A stretch of 9,682 bases of DNA from Collinsella sp. (GCA_031296755.1 JAUMMZ010000007.1:1-9682); one strand, 5' to 3'. Shown: positions 1-6,775, numbered from the stretch's first letter. Notes: a model not told the origin generated them from the sequence alone. A program made the numbers and translations.

Positions 1-14
1 TCTTCTTGGGGCAT
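1..14 (-). CDS. Start of an unidentified minus-strand gene, cut by the window edge
   Basis: Only the first four complete codons are visible (Met-Pro-Gln-Glu), so the product cannot be named. The ATG at 14-12 is preceded by an AAGGA-type ribosome binding site with 6 nt spacing, and a good promoter lies at 57-84, which is why a gene start is proposed. A second ATG at 42-40, in another frame, has GGAG only 2 nt upstream and reads Met-Lys-Val-Thr-Asn; it is the alternative start. The position just downstream of the ech operon would suit a hydrogenase maturation gene, but nothing in the sequence shows that. Its own promoter argues for a separate transcription unit. Confidence 0.3.
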
Positions 15-56
15 CGCCTTTCCTTCCATTCGTCACCTTCATTACTCCAACGACGA

Positions 57-84
57 ATTCTAGGCGGTGTCCCCTCCCTTTCAA
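57..84 (-). promoter_or_regulatory. Sigma-70-type promoter for the gene at the left edge
   Basis: On the minus strand TTGAAA (84-79) and TAGAAT (62-57) are separated by 16 bp; each hexamer matches the consensus at 5 of 6 positions. It is the best promoter match I found in the window. It sits just after a perfect palindrome (92-117), so one transcript could end and another begin within about 60 bp. The start point would fall near position 50. Confidence 0.55.
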
Positions 85-91
85 GAAAGAG

Positions 92-117
92 AAGAGGCGG
101 GGCATGCCCCGCCTCTT
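92..117 (-). terminator. Perfect 26-bp palindrome, probable terminator
   Basis: The arms 92-104 (AAGAGGCGGGGCA) and 105-117 are exact reverse complements, so the RNA folds as an 11-13 bp GC-rich stem with a minimal loop. On the minus strand it is followed by CTCTTTCTTG, a broken T-rich tract, which favours termination of leftward transcription from the ech operon. The plus-strand flank is not T-rich. It could instead be a protein-binding palindrome just upstream of the promoter at 57-84. Confidence 0.5.
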
Positions 118-150
118 ACACCACATCTCTGCGCGCTACCGAGTCCTCAT

Positions 151-221
151 CCATACAGCCTTTTTTTTGAAAAACGGCAAGCAGTCTACCTGCGGTTTTG
201 TTTTTGGGATTTTCTGTATGG
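151..221. repeat. 71-bp nested inverted repeat with T8 run
   Basis: CCATACAG (151-158) and CTGTATGG (214-221) are perfect inverted arms. Between them lie an eight-T run (161-168), AAAAAC and GTTTTT blocks, and a small GCAG/CTGC stem (181-184 and 190-193), so nested pairing is possible. The block is in the gene-free 118-294 stretch between the two hairpins that follow the ech operon. No ORF or promoter could be assigned to it. It may be a structured 3' region of the ech transcript, or chance pairing of A/T runs. Confidence 0.3.
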
Positions 222-294
222 TCGGAGGTTCGCTATCCAGCCCCGTAATCCGGCATAGTTTTGTTCGCGACGGCACAACCGCGCGTTTAAGCGC

Positions 295-328
295 GGGGCC
301 GGTGGGGCATTTTTGCCCCACCGGCCCC
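295..328 (-). terminator. 15-bp stem-loop directly after echF
   Basis: GGGGCCGGTGGGGCA (295-309) and its exact complement (314-328) flank a TTTT loop, giving a perfect 15-bp GC-rich stem that begins 10 nt after the echF stop codon. On the minus strand it lacks a U-tract, being followed by GCGCTTAAACGCGC, which can form another short stem. It may therefore be a mRNA 3'-end stabiliser or a U-less terminator rather than a classical intrinsic one. Confidence 0.6.
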
Positions 329-338
329 TATTCCAGCG

Positions 339-680
339 CTATTCCGGCTTGGTTTCTACCGTGGGAGTCTTATCCGCCGCAACTGGAGTACGAGCGGTGT
401 CCATAGTCAGGCAGTGCTTGGGGCAGCTCTCGATGCACTCACCGCACACCACGCAGGCATACGGGTCGATCGACCACGTTCCACCCTTGCGATCGACCGC
501 GAGCGCGCCCGCCGGACAGCGACGCGCGCACATACCGCAGCAAATGCACACGTCCATGTCGTTGACGATATGCCCGCGCAGGCGCTCGGGAGCCGTCAGC
601 TTCTCCTGCGGATAGCACACCGTGACCGGCTGCTTGACCATAGAGCCCAAGGCTGTCTTGGCAAATGTCAGCAAACTCAT
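339..680 (-). CDS. echF: Ech hydrogenase subunit F, polyferredoxin-type 2x[4Fe-4S] protein
   Basis: This 113-aa protein is the electron-input subunit of the Ech complex. It accepts electrons from soluble ferredoxin and passes them to EchC on the cytoplasmic side. Two classical [4Fe-4S] motifs are visible: C45-x2-C48-x2-C51-x3-C55P and C76-x2-C79-x2-C82-x3-C86P. The N-terminus (MSLLTFAKTALGSMVKQPVT) resembles the membrane-surface segment of NuoI/EchF proteins. Residues 94-113 form a Thr/Pro/Lys-rich tail without Cys. The gene starts 7 nt after the echE stop, with an AAAGGTAGG-like binding site, and is the last gene before the stem-loop at 295-328. Standing alone it would look like any NuoI-like ferredoxin; the operon decides the assignment. 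Confidence 0.9.
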   Translation of the reverse strand: MSLLTFAKTALGSMVKQPVTVCYPQEKLTAPERLRGHIVNDMDVCICCGMCARRCPAGALAVDRKGGTWSIDPYACVVCGECIESCPKHCLTMDTARTPVAADKTPTVETKPE

Positions 681-687
681 GCCGCGC

Positions 688-1776
688 CTACCTTTCCGTG
701 CAGCTAATACAGGGGTCGATGGTCAGGATAATCATGGGCACGTTGGCAAGGAGCACGCCCTGCAGCGCATGTGTCAGACCCGCCAGGTTCTGCGACGTCG
801 GCGTGCGCACGCGGAAGCGATCCAGGTTCTTGGTGCCGTTGCCGCGCACATAGTAATACGCCTCGCCACGCGGCTGCTCAATCACAACCTCGCCACGCGC
901 GCCGTCGGCCGGCGTGAGCTTGGTGCGCCCGCCGATGCCGTCGTGCGGGATCTTGCCCACAAGCTCCTCGATGATGTCCATGGCCTGCGTGACCTCGGCA
1001 CAGCGCACCTGGCAGCGGGCATAGCAATCGCCATCGGTAGCAACGATGGGCTCAAACGCAGCCAGATCCGCATAGGCGCCGTCGCCGAACATGCGCACGT
1101 CGTAATCCACGCCCGATGCGCGACCGAACGGGCCGACCATCGACAGATTCAGCGCATCCTTCTCGCTAATCACGCCCACGCCATGCAGGCGCTCGCCGCA
1201 GCTGGCATCGTCCAAAAACGTATGCACCAGAGCCTCGTAGTCGGGGCGCATGGCGTCAAGCGTCTCGACAATGCCCGCCAGCTCGGAGTCCTCGATATCG
1301 TGCTTAAGGCCGCCGATCTCATTAATCGACAGAATCACGCGGCCGCCGCAAGTGCTCTCAAAGATCTTAAGAATCTGCTCGCGTAGGGTCCACGAACGAT
1401 AGAACAGTGCCTCGAAACCAAAGGCATCGGCGAGCAGGCCCAGCCACAGCAGATGCGAGTGAATGCGCGAAAGCTCGTGCAGAATGGTGCGGATATACTG
1501 CACGCGGCCGGGCACCTCGATGTCGAGCATGCGCTCGCAGGCGCTGGCATAGCCGCAGCTGTGGCCCACGGCGCAGATGCCGCAGATGCGCTCGGCGATG
1601 TAGCCAAACTGGTGCATATCACGCTTTTCGGTGAGCTTCTCGAGTCCGCGGTGCACAAAGCCGATCTGCGGAATTGCCTCGATGACGCGGTCGTCCTCAA
1701 TCACCAGGTCCAGATGAAGCGGCTCGGGCAGCACCGGGTGCTGCGGGCCAAACGGAATAACGGAGCGATGTGCCAT
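688..1776 (-). CDS. echE: Ech [NiFe] hydrogenase large (catalytic) subunit
   Basis: This 362-aa subunit holds the NiFe active site, where protons are reduced to H2. Both metal-binding motifs are intact: RxCGxC at residues 63-68 (Cys65, Cys68; ERICGICAVGH) and DPCxxCxxR at 354-362 (Cys356, Cys359). The four Ni-ligating cysteines separate it from the homologous NuoD of complex I, which lacks them. The length suits EchE, and there is no fused NuoC domain as in HycE. The protein ends with the Arg of the second motif, so there is no C-terminal extension to be removed by a maturation protease. The start has AAAAAGGAGG 9-10 nt upstream, inside the end of echD, and lies 5 nt after the echD stop. Confidence 0.95.
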   Translation of the reverse strand: MAHRSVIPFGPQHPVLPEPLHLDLVIEDDRVIEAIPQIGFVHRGLEKLTEKRDMHQFGYIAERICGICAVGHSCGYASACERMLDIEVPGRVQYIRTILHELSRIHSHLLWLGLLADAFGFEALFYRSWTLREQILKIFESTCGGRVILSINEIGGLKHDIEDSELAGIVETLDAMRPDYEALVHTFLDDASCGERLHGVGVISEKDALNLSMVGPFGRASGVDYDVRMFGDGAYADLAAFEPIVATDGDCYARCQVRCAEVTQAMDIIEELVGKIPHDGIGGRTKLTPADGARGEVVIEQPRGEAYYYVRGNGTKNLDRFRVRTPTSQNLAGLTHALQGVLLANVPMIILTIDPCISCTER

Positions 1777-1781
1777 GGGCC

Positions 1782-2501
1782 TTACGCCTCCTTTTTCTGC
1801 TTGTCGCGGGCGGCCTTGGCGGCAAGCGCCGCGCGGACCTTGGCCGCTTTCTCGGGATCCATGGCGGCGAGCTTTGCCTCCATCTCGGCAGCCTTGAGCG
1901 CGGCCTTCGCAGCAGTTTCATCGTGCTGAGCATCGGAGCCGGCAGCCGCAGCGGGCTGAGCGACGGCAGCGCCCGCAGCATCGCCAGCGCCCGCAGTGCC
2001 CTCCCCCGCAGCGGCCGTGGCAGTAGCAGCCTTCTCGGCCGCGGCCTTGCGCGCCTTGGCCTCGGCAGCGGCACGGACCTTCATGGCTTTCTCGCGCGCG
2101 GCCTTCACCTCGGGCGTGATAACGCTCATGGGCTCGGCAGTCGAGACCTGGTAGAAAAAGCCCTTAAAGTCAATCTGCATATCGGTGATGGCAAGACCAA
2201 ACAGGTCGTGCGCTTCGTTTTCAAACGGGAATACTGCCGGATAGTACGAGCTGATGGACGGAATCTCCTGGTACTGATTAATTCCCTCAACCACCAGGTT
2301 CTCGATCGCATAGCTGCCGTCCTGCGCAATCTGCTCCTGAGCAACACGAACGTTGATAAACGTATAGACCAGGCGATACGTGCCGTCGTCGACGTTGCGC
2401 TCGGCGTGCATTTGCACAAAGCGCGCGCCGACGCCCTTGAGCGCCTGGACATGCGACAGGAGCTCGTCGATCCCGACGGTGGTATAGATAGCCTTTTGCA
2501 T
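1782..2501 (-). CDS. echD: Ech hydrogenase subunit D (NuoC-like) with long Ala-rich tail
   Basis: Residues 1 to about 130 are a NuoC/30-kDa-type domain that holds the large and small hydrogenase subunits together. The family signature is visible at 84-102 (SSYYPAVFPFENEAHDLFG, with Glu94, Glu96 and Asp99). Residues 131-239 are an added low-complexity tail rich in Ala, Lys and Glu, with two helix-prone charged blocks (about 133-160 and 196-239) around a Gly/Ala/Pro linker. EchD proteins, as I recall them, end near the core domain, so the tail nearly doubles the length. The ATG overlaps the echC stop by one base (TAATG), and AAAGGAGG lies 7-8 nt upstream, implying translational coupling. The tail function is unknown; it may dock partners or be dispensable. 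Confidence 0.88.
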   Translation of the reverse strand: MQKAIYTTVGIDELLSHVQALKGVGARFVQMHAERNVDDGTYRLVYTFINVRVAQEQIAQDGSYAIENLVVEGINQYQEIPSISSYYPAVFPFENEAHDLFGLAITDMQIDFKGFFYQVSTAEPMSVITPEVKAAREKAMKVRAAAEAKARKAAAEKAATATAAAGEGTAGAGDAAGAAVAQPAAAAGSDAQHDETAAKAALKAAEMEAKLAAMDPEKAAKVRAALAAKAARDKQKKEA

Positions 2502-3085
2502 TACTCGGCCTCCTTTGCAGCGGCGGGCGCGGCGGGCTTCACGGCAAGCGCGTCGCCGGCGCTATCAGCCCCGGCCGCAGCCACAAACCCGTCCTCGCCC
2601 AGCTCAACGCCACCGTCCCAGGTTGCGGCGCCGCCCACGGCAAGCGGGTCACCGCCAGCACGCATCACGGCCTCCTTCTGGTCCAGGATGCCGCACGCCT
2701 CTACAATGGCGTCGATCACGGTCTCGGGACGAATGGCGCACCCGGGCGCGTACACGTCCACGGGAATCGCGCGGTCCACGCCGCCGATCACGTTGTAGGC
2801 ATCGCGGAACACGCCGCCCGAACACGCGCAGATACCGCAGGCCACCACGCACTTGGGCTCGAGCATCTGGTTGTAGATCTGGCGCACGACGGGCAGGTTC
2901 TGGGCATTGACCGAACCCGTCACCAAAAAGATATCCGCATGTTTGGGGTTGCCGGTGTTGACCACGCCAAAGCGCTCCGCATCGAACAGCGGCGTGAGCG
3001 AGGCCAGCACCTCGATATCGCATCCGTTGCAGCTCGAACCGTCGTAATGAATAACCCACGGCGAGCGCGACATTTTATGATCCAT
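2501..3085 (-). CDS. echC: Ech hydrogenase small subunit (NuoB-like, proximal [4Fe-4S])
   Basis: This 194-aa protein carries the cluster next to the NiFe site and relays electrons from EchF to EchE. The NuoB-type ligands are present: Cys19 and Cys22 (SSCNGCDIEV), Cys86 (CGICACSGG) and Cys116 (APGCAIRPE). Further cysteines at 79, 83 and 88 crowd the third ligand. The core ends near residue 142; residues 143-194 are an Ala/Gly-rich acidic tail without known function. The start ATG at 3085 has TAGGAGG 8-9 nt upstream, and that site includes the stop codon of the preceding gene. A second Met four codons in (3073-3071) is possible but less well placed. The downstream echD overlaps by one base. Confidence 0.93.
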   Translation of the reverse strand: MDHKMSRSPWVIHYDGSSCNGCDIEVLASLTPLFDAERFGVVNTGNPKHADIFLVTGSVNAQNLPVVRQIYNQMLEPKCVVACGICACSGGVFRDAYNVIGGVDRAIPVDVYAPGCAIRPETVIDAIVEACGILDQKEAVMRAGGDPLAVGGAATWDGGVELGEDGFVAAAGADSAGDALAVKPAAPAAAKEAE

Positions 3086-3097
3086 GGATGCCGCCTC

Positions 3098-5980
3098 CTA
3101 AATAAACACGTCGACGAGGATGGGCATAAGGTTGAGCAGGCCAAACACCAGCGCCACGCCCCAGCCGAGCTTAAAGCAGCTGCGCCAAGTGCTACGGGCG
3201 AAGGTGTTGTCGATCAGCACCTCGACAAAATACGTCGCGGCCATCACGACCAGGGCTACAACCCAGCTCACGGGGTTGTCCCAAACAAAGAACATGCCCA
3301 CCCACATCAAAAACAGCACGGTCTCGCACCAGTGCATAAGGGTCATCTTGGCCAGCGTGCCGCCGCTCATCTCGGTGGCGACGCCCTGGACAATCTCCTG
3401 ATGCGCGTGATGCGAGTACGAAAGGTCAAACGGCGACTTGCGCAGCTTGATGGTAAGCACCGCGAGCAGCGCGAGGAAAATGGGCGCGCTGTACACGACG
3501 ATGGGGGCCGACTGCCCCGTCACGGCAATGGAATCGAAGCTGTCGGTGGCAAGGTACAGGCCCACGCTCATCAGCAGAACGGCGGGCTCGTAACTCATAA
3601 CCTGCAGTAACTCACGGTCGGCGCCGACCTGGGCAAACGGACTTTGCGTCGAGGCGGACGCCAGCACCACAAAGATCGCGGCGAGCGTCACCATAAAAGC
3701 GCACAGCAGCGTGTTGGAGCCCGACACAAAGATGCCGCCGCCCACGACGGTAAAGATGAGCGCGCACGCCATGTAGGTATCGTCCATGGTGTTTACGCTG
3801 GCAGGGGCTTTGCGCAGGAGCTTGGCAACGTCGTAGAAGGGCTGCAGCAGGCGCGGGCCCACGCGGCCCTGCATGCGGGCCGAAAGCTTACGGTCAACGC
3901 CGTCGATCAGGCCACCCACAAACGGCGCCAGCAAGGCAAACGCCACGGTGCCAATAAAAATGCCCACGACGCCCGAACCCTCGAAATACTTGCCGCGCAG
4001 CACCGAGGGCGCGCTCATGGCAAGTCTCTCGGGCCCAATCCACGCGCAACACAGCAGCGCAAACAAGATGATGCTGCAGCACACGACGCTACCCGCGGGG
4101 CCAATACGCTTCTCGCCAAGGGCGTCCTCCGAGTACCAATTGCGCTTTTCGGCCTTCACCTCGTGCCCCATCGAGCCGCGGAAATGGCGATATTTGTCGG
4201 TTCCCACGCCCGAAAGATATACGTTTACATGCGGTTTGTTGCTCACTCGGAATGAAGTCAGCAGCACCACGGCGATAAACGCCACGATAACCACCATCAG
4301 GTACATGGCGTCCTTGCCGATAACGTACGGCACGCGGCCAAACACCATGGCCAAGTAAGGCGACACCAGACCGCTCGAGATAACCGGGAACGCCACGCAG
4401 CACAGAATCAGCAGCGCGGCGATGGTGTTGAGGGCCATCCATTCGGTCTTATGGACATTGACCTCAACGTTTTGAGCCGTGGGGTCGACGCCCGAAAGCT
4501 TGGCAAGCCACTTGCCCCAGAAGAAGAACGTCGCGGCCGAGCCAAAGGCAAGCACCATGATCATGAGCACGTTGCCGGTCTGCGCGAACGCCACCAGAGC
4601 GCCCCACTTGGACACGAGCATGCCAAACGGCGCCACAAACATGCCCATGATGCCCAGCATCATCAGACGCGTCAGGTGCGGCATGCGGCTGAACATACCG
4701 TCCATGTCCTCGATATTGCGGCTGCCGATATGATGCTCGGCCGTGCCCACGCACAGGAACAGCAGCGACTTTGCCACCGTGTGGAACAGGATCAGAAAGA
4801 TGGCCGCCCATACGGCCTCGGGCGCGCCGACACCCAGGCAGGCACTGATGAGGCCCAAGTTGGAAATGGTGGAGTACGCGAGCACGCGTTTGGCGTTGCT
4901 CTGCGAGATGGCCATGAGGGAAGCAAGCAAAAACGTGATGGCGCCCACACTCGTGACCATAAAGCCGGTTACGGGATAGATAGCATAGAGCGGGCTCAGC
5001 TTGACCATTAGGAACACGCCGGCTTTGACCATGGTTGACGAGTGCAGCAGGGCGCTCGTGGGAGTGGGGGCAACCATAGCACCCAACAGCCAAGTGTGGA
5101 ACGGCATCTGTGCGGCCTTGGTGAGTGCGGCGAGCGACAACAGGATGACCGGCATCACCAGCAGTGCGGATTGCGCGGTACCGGCGCCGGAAAGCTCGAT
5201 CATGCCCGAGATGGTCAGCGGCATGCCGTTAACGTGCAAGAACATAAGGCCCGCCAAAAACGCGATACCGCCCAGCATGTTAAGGATGATCTGGGTGAAA
5301 GCGTTCTTGATGGCCTCGGGCGTGCGCGTGTAGCCAATCATAAGGAACGAGCACACGGTGGTGATTTCCCAGCCGCAGAACAGCCACTCAAGGTTGTCGC
5401 TCGTCACGATGACGAACATGGCCGAGAGGAACAGGAACATAAGCGCCAGGAACTGCGGGCGACGGTCGGGCGCGGTCTGCCCGCGCAGTGCGGCCTCGTG
5501 CTCGTCGTGGGCCTGGAAGTCCTTCATATAACCCAAGGCATACACGCAGATGAGGCTGCCAACAATGCCGACGGCGAGGACCATGATCACGCTCATGTAG
5601 TCCAGGTAGAGCGGCGTCGCCGTGACGGCTTCGACCGCGGGCAGCGTCATGGCTGCAAAGGCGAACGAGCCCACCAGCTGGACTATGCCGAGCACCGTGG
5701 CGAGCGCGTTCCTATATTTGTACGCGTTGTACAGGATTACGGCGCACAGGATGACGTCGATGACGGAGCTGATGATCGAGAGCACATGCGAGGTGCCGGA
5801 GGCAACCTCAAAGCTCTGCGGACCCGTGCCAAAAAACATGACGGCGACTACAACTGTCACCGCCATAATAATGCCGGAGCCTATGAGCCCCACCGCATCG
5901 CGGGCGCGGTCACCGCGCGCGAGCAGCATGCCCAGCGCCGGTACCAGCGGAAACAGGGTAAGGAAATACAGTAGCGTCAT
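3098..5980 (-). CDS. echA-echB: Ech hydrogenase membrane subunits A and B fused in one protein
   Basis: This 960-aa integral membrane protein combines the two ion-moving subunits of Ech. Residues 1 to about 600 are the antiporter-like NuoL/MrpA-type EchA, with its charged residues within membrane helices present: Glu205 (GWEITT), Lys288 (LTKAAQMPFHTW), His313 and Lys319 (LLHSSTMVKAG), and His400/Lys404 (FHTVAKSLLF). Residues from about 667 to 960 are the NuoH-like EchB that anchors the soluble arm: DRKLSARMQGRVGPR at 696-710, Glu790, YEP at 797-799, SPFDL at 849-853, and Glu862/Glu870. Between them lie a polar loop (580-628) and one extra hydrophobic segment (629-648). EchA and EchB are usually separate proteins of about 640 and 290 aa. 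The start has GGGAG 7 nt upstream. An internal Met655 with a weak GAGAG site could also make free EchB. Confidence 0.92.
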   Translation of the reverse strand: MTLLYFLTLFPLVPALGMLLARGDRARDAVGLIGSGIIMAVTVVVAVMFFGTGPQSFEVASGTSHVLSIISSVIDVILCAVILYNAYKYRNALATVLGIVQLVGSFAFAAMTLPAVEAVTATPLYLDYMSVIMVLAVGIVGSLICVYALGYMKDFQAHDEHEAALRGQTAPDRRPQFLALMFLFLSAMFVIVTSDNLEWLFCGWEITTVCSFLMIGYTRTPEAIKNAFTQIILNMLGGIAFLAGLMFLHVNGMPLTISGMIELSGAGTAQSALLVMPVILLSLAALTKAAQMPFHTWLLGAMVAPTPTSALLHSSTMVKAGVFLMVKLSPLYAIYPVTGFMVTSVGAITFLLASLMAISQSNAKRVLAYSTISNLGLISACLGVGAPEAVWAAIFLILFHTVAKSLLFLCVGTAEHHIGSRNIEDMDGMFSRMPHLTRLMMLGIMGMFVAPFGMLVSKWGALVAFAQTGNVLMIMVLAFGSAATFFFWGKWLAKLSGVDPTAQNVEVNVHKTEWMALNTIAALLILCCVAFPVISSGLVSPYLAMVFGRVPYVIGKDAMYLMVVIVAFIAVVLLTSFRVSNKPHVNVYLSGVGTDKYRHFRGSMGHEVKAEKRNWYSEDALGEKRIGPAGSVVCCSIILFALLCCAWIGPERLAMSAPSVLRGKYFEGSGVVGIFIGTVAFALLAPFVGGLIDGVDRKLSARMQGRVGPRLLQPFYDVAKLLRKAPASVNTMDDTYMACALIFTVVGGGIFVSGSNTLLCAFMVTLAAIFVVLASASTQSPFAQVGADRELLQVMSYEPAVLLMSVGLYLATDSFDSIAVTGQSAPIVVYSAPIFLALLAVLTIKLRKSPFDLSYSHHAHQEIVQGVATEMSGGTLAKMTLMHWCETVLFLMWVGMFFVWDNPVSWVVALVVMAATYFVEVLIDNTFARSTWRSCFKLGWGVALVFGLLNLMPILVDVFI

Positions 5981-6008
5981 ACCATCACTCCCCCATGCAA
6001 AAACGCTG

Positions 6009-6035
6009 CAATTGTTTAACGTTATAGCTCAATTG
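6009..6035. promoter_or_regulatory. Paired CAATTG boxes, candidate operator of the ech operon
   Basis: CAATTG occurs at 6009-6014 and 6030-6035, exactly 21 bp apart, which is two DNA turns and places both on one face. The right-hand box is the centre of a perfect 10-bp palindrome CTCAATTGAG (6028-6037). That palindrome touches the proposed -10 box and would cover the start point, as expected for a repressor site. No regulator can be named. Confidence 0.35.
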
Positions 6036-6036
6036 A

Positions 6037-6064
6037 GGAATAGCGGCGGCAGGTTTTCGGTCAA
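6037..6064 (-). promoter_or_regulatory. Candidate promoter of the ech operon
   Basis: On the minus strand TTGACC (6064-6059, 5 of 6 consensus) is followed after 16 bp by TATTCC (6042-6037), a weak -10. The leader would be about 50 nt. TATAAC at 6026-6021 is a better -10 sequence but has no -35 partner at the right distance. The stretch 5981-6230 to the next terminator holds no gene; apart from this promoter, its operator-like boxes and a weak CGCGCG stem (6145-6164) I see nothing in it. Confidence 0.4.
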
Positions 6065-6230
6065 CTGGGGAGTTTTAGGCGTACGGGGCAAGGGTACGTC
6101 CGCATTGGAGTAGAGGGGTGACGCTCCCTTACCGCAACGACAGACGCGCGGGCCACTGCGCGCGGTTTATTGACTACGTTGGAGGATGTCCCGATAGGCT
6201 CGCGCCGGTCCAAAAAGTTGGCGCGGCAAG

Positions 6231-6252
6231 AAAAATGCGCCCCGTGGGCGCA
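6231..6252 (-). terminator. Intrinsic terminator of the helix-turn-helix gene
   Basis: On the minus strand a 7-bp stem, TGCGCCC (6252-6246) and GGGCGCA (6242-6236), with a 3-nt loop, is followed directly by TTTTTC (6235-6230). It lies 12 nt after the stop codon of the gene at 6265-6669 and separates that gene from the ech promoter. Confidence 0.85.
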
Positions 6253-6264
6253 CCATCCCGTTTG

Positions 6265-6669
6265 CTATTCCGCCTTTTTAACGCGCGGCTTGCGACCGCG
6301 CGGCTTATCGACCAGTGCGGACTCACCGCTCTCACGGTACTGACGGCACCAAGCCTTGACCGAAGACTCGCTGGGAATCTTGTGCTTGATCATGGCCTCG
6401 CGAACCGTCAAGCCGTTTTCCAGACGGTCCTTAACCACAGCGAGCTTTACGTCGTACGAATAGGTGTGATGATGCGAACCGGCATTGAGAACGGCGTCGG
6501 CACCGCCCACGGCATACGCGCGGGCCCACTGACGAGCCGTGGCCTGGGGAATGCCAAGCTCCGCAGCGAGGGCGCGATGACCGACCCCCTCTTGGAGGAT
6601 CTCGACGGCGCGCTGCCTAACCTCGGGCGCATGCGTGCGAGTCCTAGTTGCTTCCGACATACCTGCCAC
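6265..6669 (-). CDS. Orphan double helix-turn-helix protein, transposase-OrfA-like
   Basis: This 134-aa basic protein has two helix-turn-helix units. The first spans residues 16-62 (GHRALAAELGIPQATARQW) and the second 72-120 (GLTVREAMIKHKIPSESSVK). Each ends in the W/K-x-R-x-Y pattern with a G-(A/E)-x-A-(V/L) turn seen in IS150/IS3-type first ORFs. A Lys/Arg-rich end (122-133, KPRGRKPRVKK) follows. The coiled coil usual in full OrfA proteins is absent, no catalytic OrfB follows, and I saw no terminal inverted repeats. It therefore looks like a remnant or a domesticated DNA-binding protein. The GTG start at 6669 has AAGG 7 nt upstream; the ATG at 6660 (MSEATR) is the alternative but has a poorer site. 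The gene has its own promoter and terminator. Confidence 0.8.
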   Translation of the reverse strand: MAGMSEATRTRTHAPEVRQRAVEILQEGVGHRALAAELGIPQATARQWARAYAVGGADAVLNAGSHHHTYSYDVKLAVVKDRLENGLTVREAMIKHKIPSESSVKAWCRQYRESGESALVDKPRGRKPRVKKAE

Positions 6670-6710
6670 TTCTTAGCCTTAACCGTTAATCTGCCTTCTT
6701 ACGTGCAAGT

Positions 6711-6739
6711 TAGATAGTAGCATTTTACTGTTTGCTCAA
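6711..6739 (-). promoter_or_regulatory. Promoter-like pair upstream of the helix-turn-helix gene
   Basis: On the minus strand TTGAGC (6739-6734) and TATCTA (6716-6711) are 17 bp apart. The spacer is ideal, but the hexamers are only moderate matches. The start point would lie about 40 nt before the GTG at 6669. No other pair with suitable spacing was found here. Confidence 0.4.
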
Positions 6740-6775
6740 AGCAGTTAATTAAAATAGACGCGGCGTTATCTGGGC

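Noticed and set aside
688..2501. Formate hydrogenlyase (Hyc/Hyf)
   Set aside because: The NuoC-like and large-subunit parts are separate genes here rather than the fused HycE, the large subunit is short without a C-terminal peptide, and no formate dehydrogenase gene is present.
1770..2798. A 342-codon plus-strand open frame opposite echD/echC
   Set aside because: It is low-complexity antisense text over the Ala-rich tails; the minus strand encodes recognisable subunits with good ribosome binding sites.
5042..5974. A 310-codon plus-strand open frame opposite the EchA part
   Set aside because: Its composition is typical of antisense to a membrane protein (many His, Arg, Gln), with no motif.
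339..5980. Fragment of respiratory complex I (Nuo)
   Set aside because: The large subunit keeps all four Ni-binding cysteines, the set lacks NuoE/F/G and other subunits, and the order is that of ech.
6265..6669. Complete insertion sequence
   Set aside because: No second ORF with a DDE domain, no terminal inverted repeats and no target duplication were seen.
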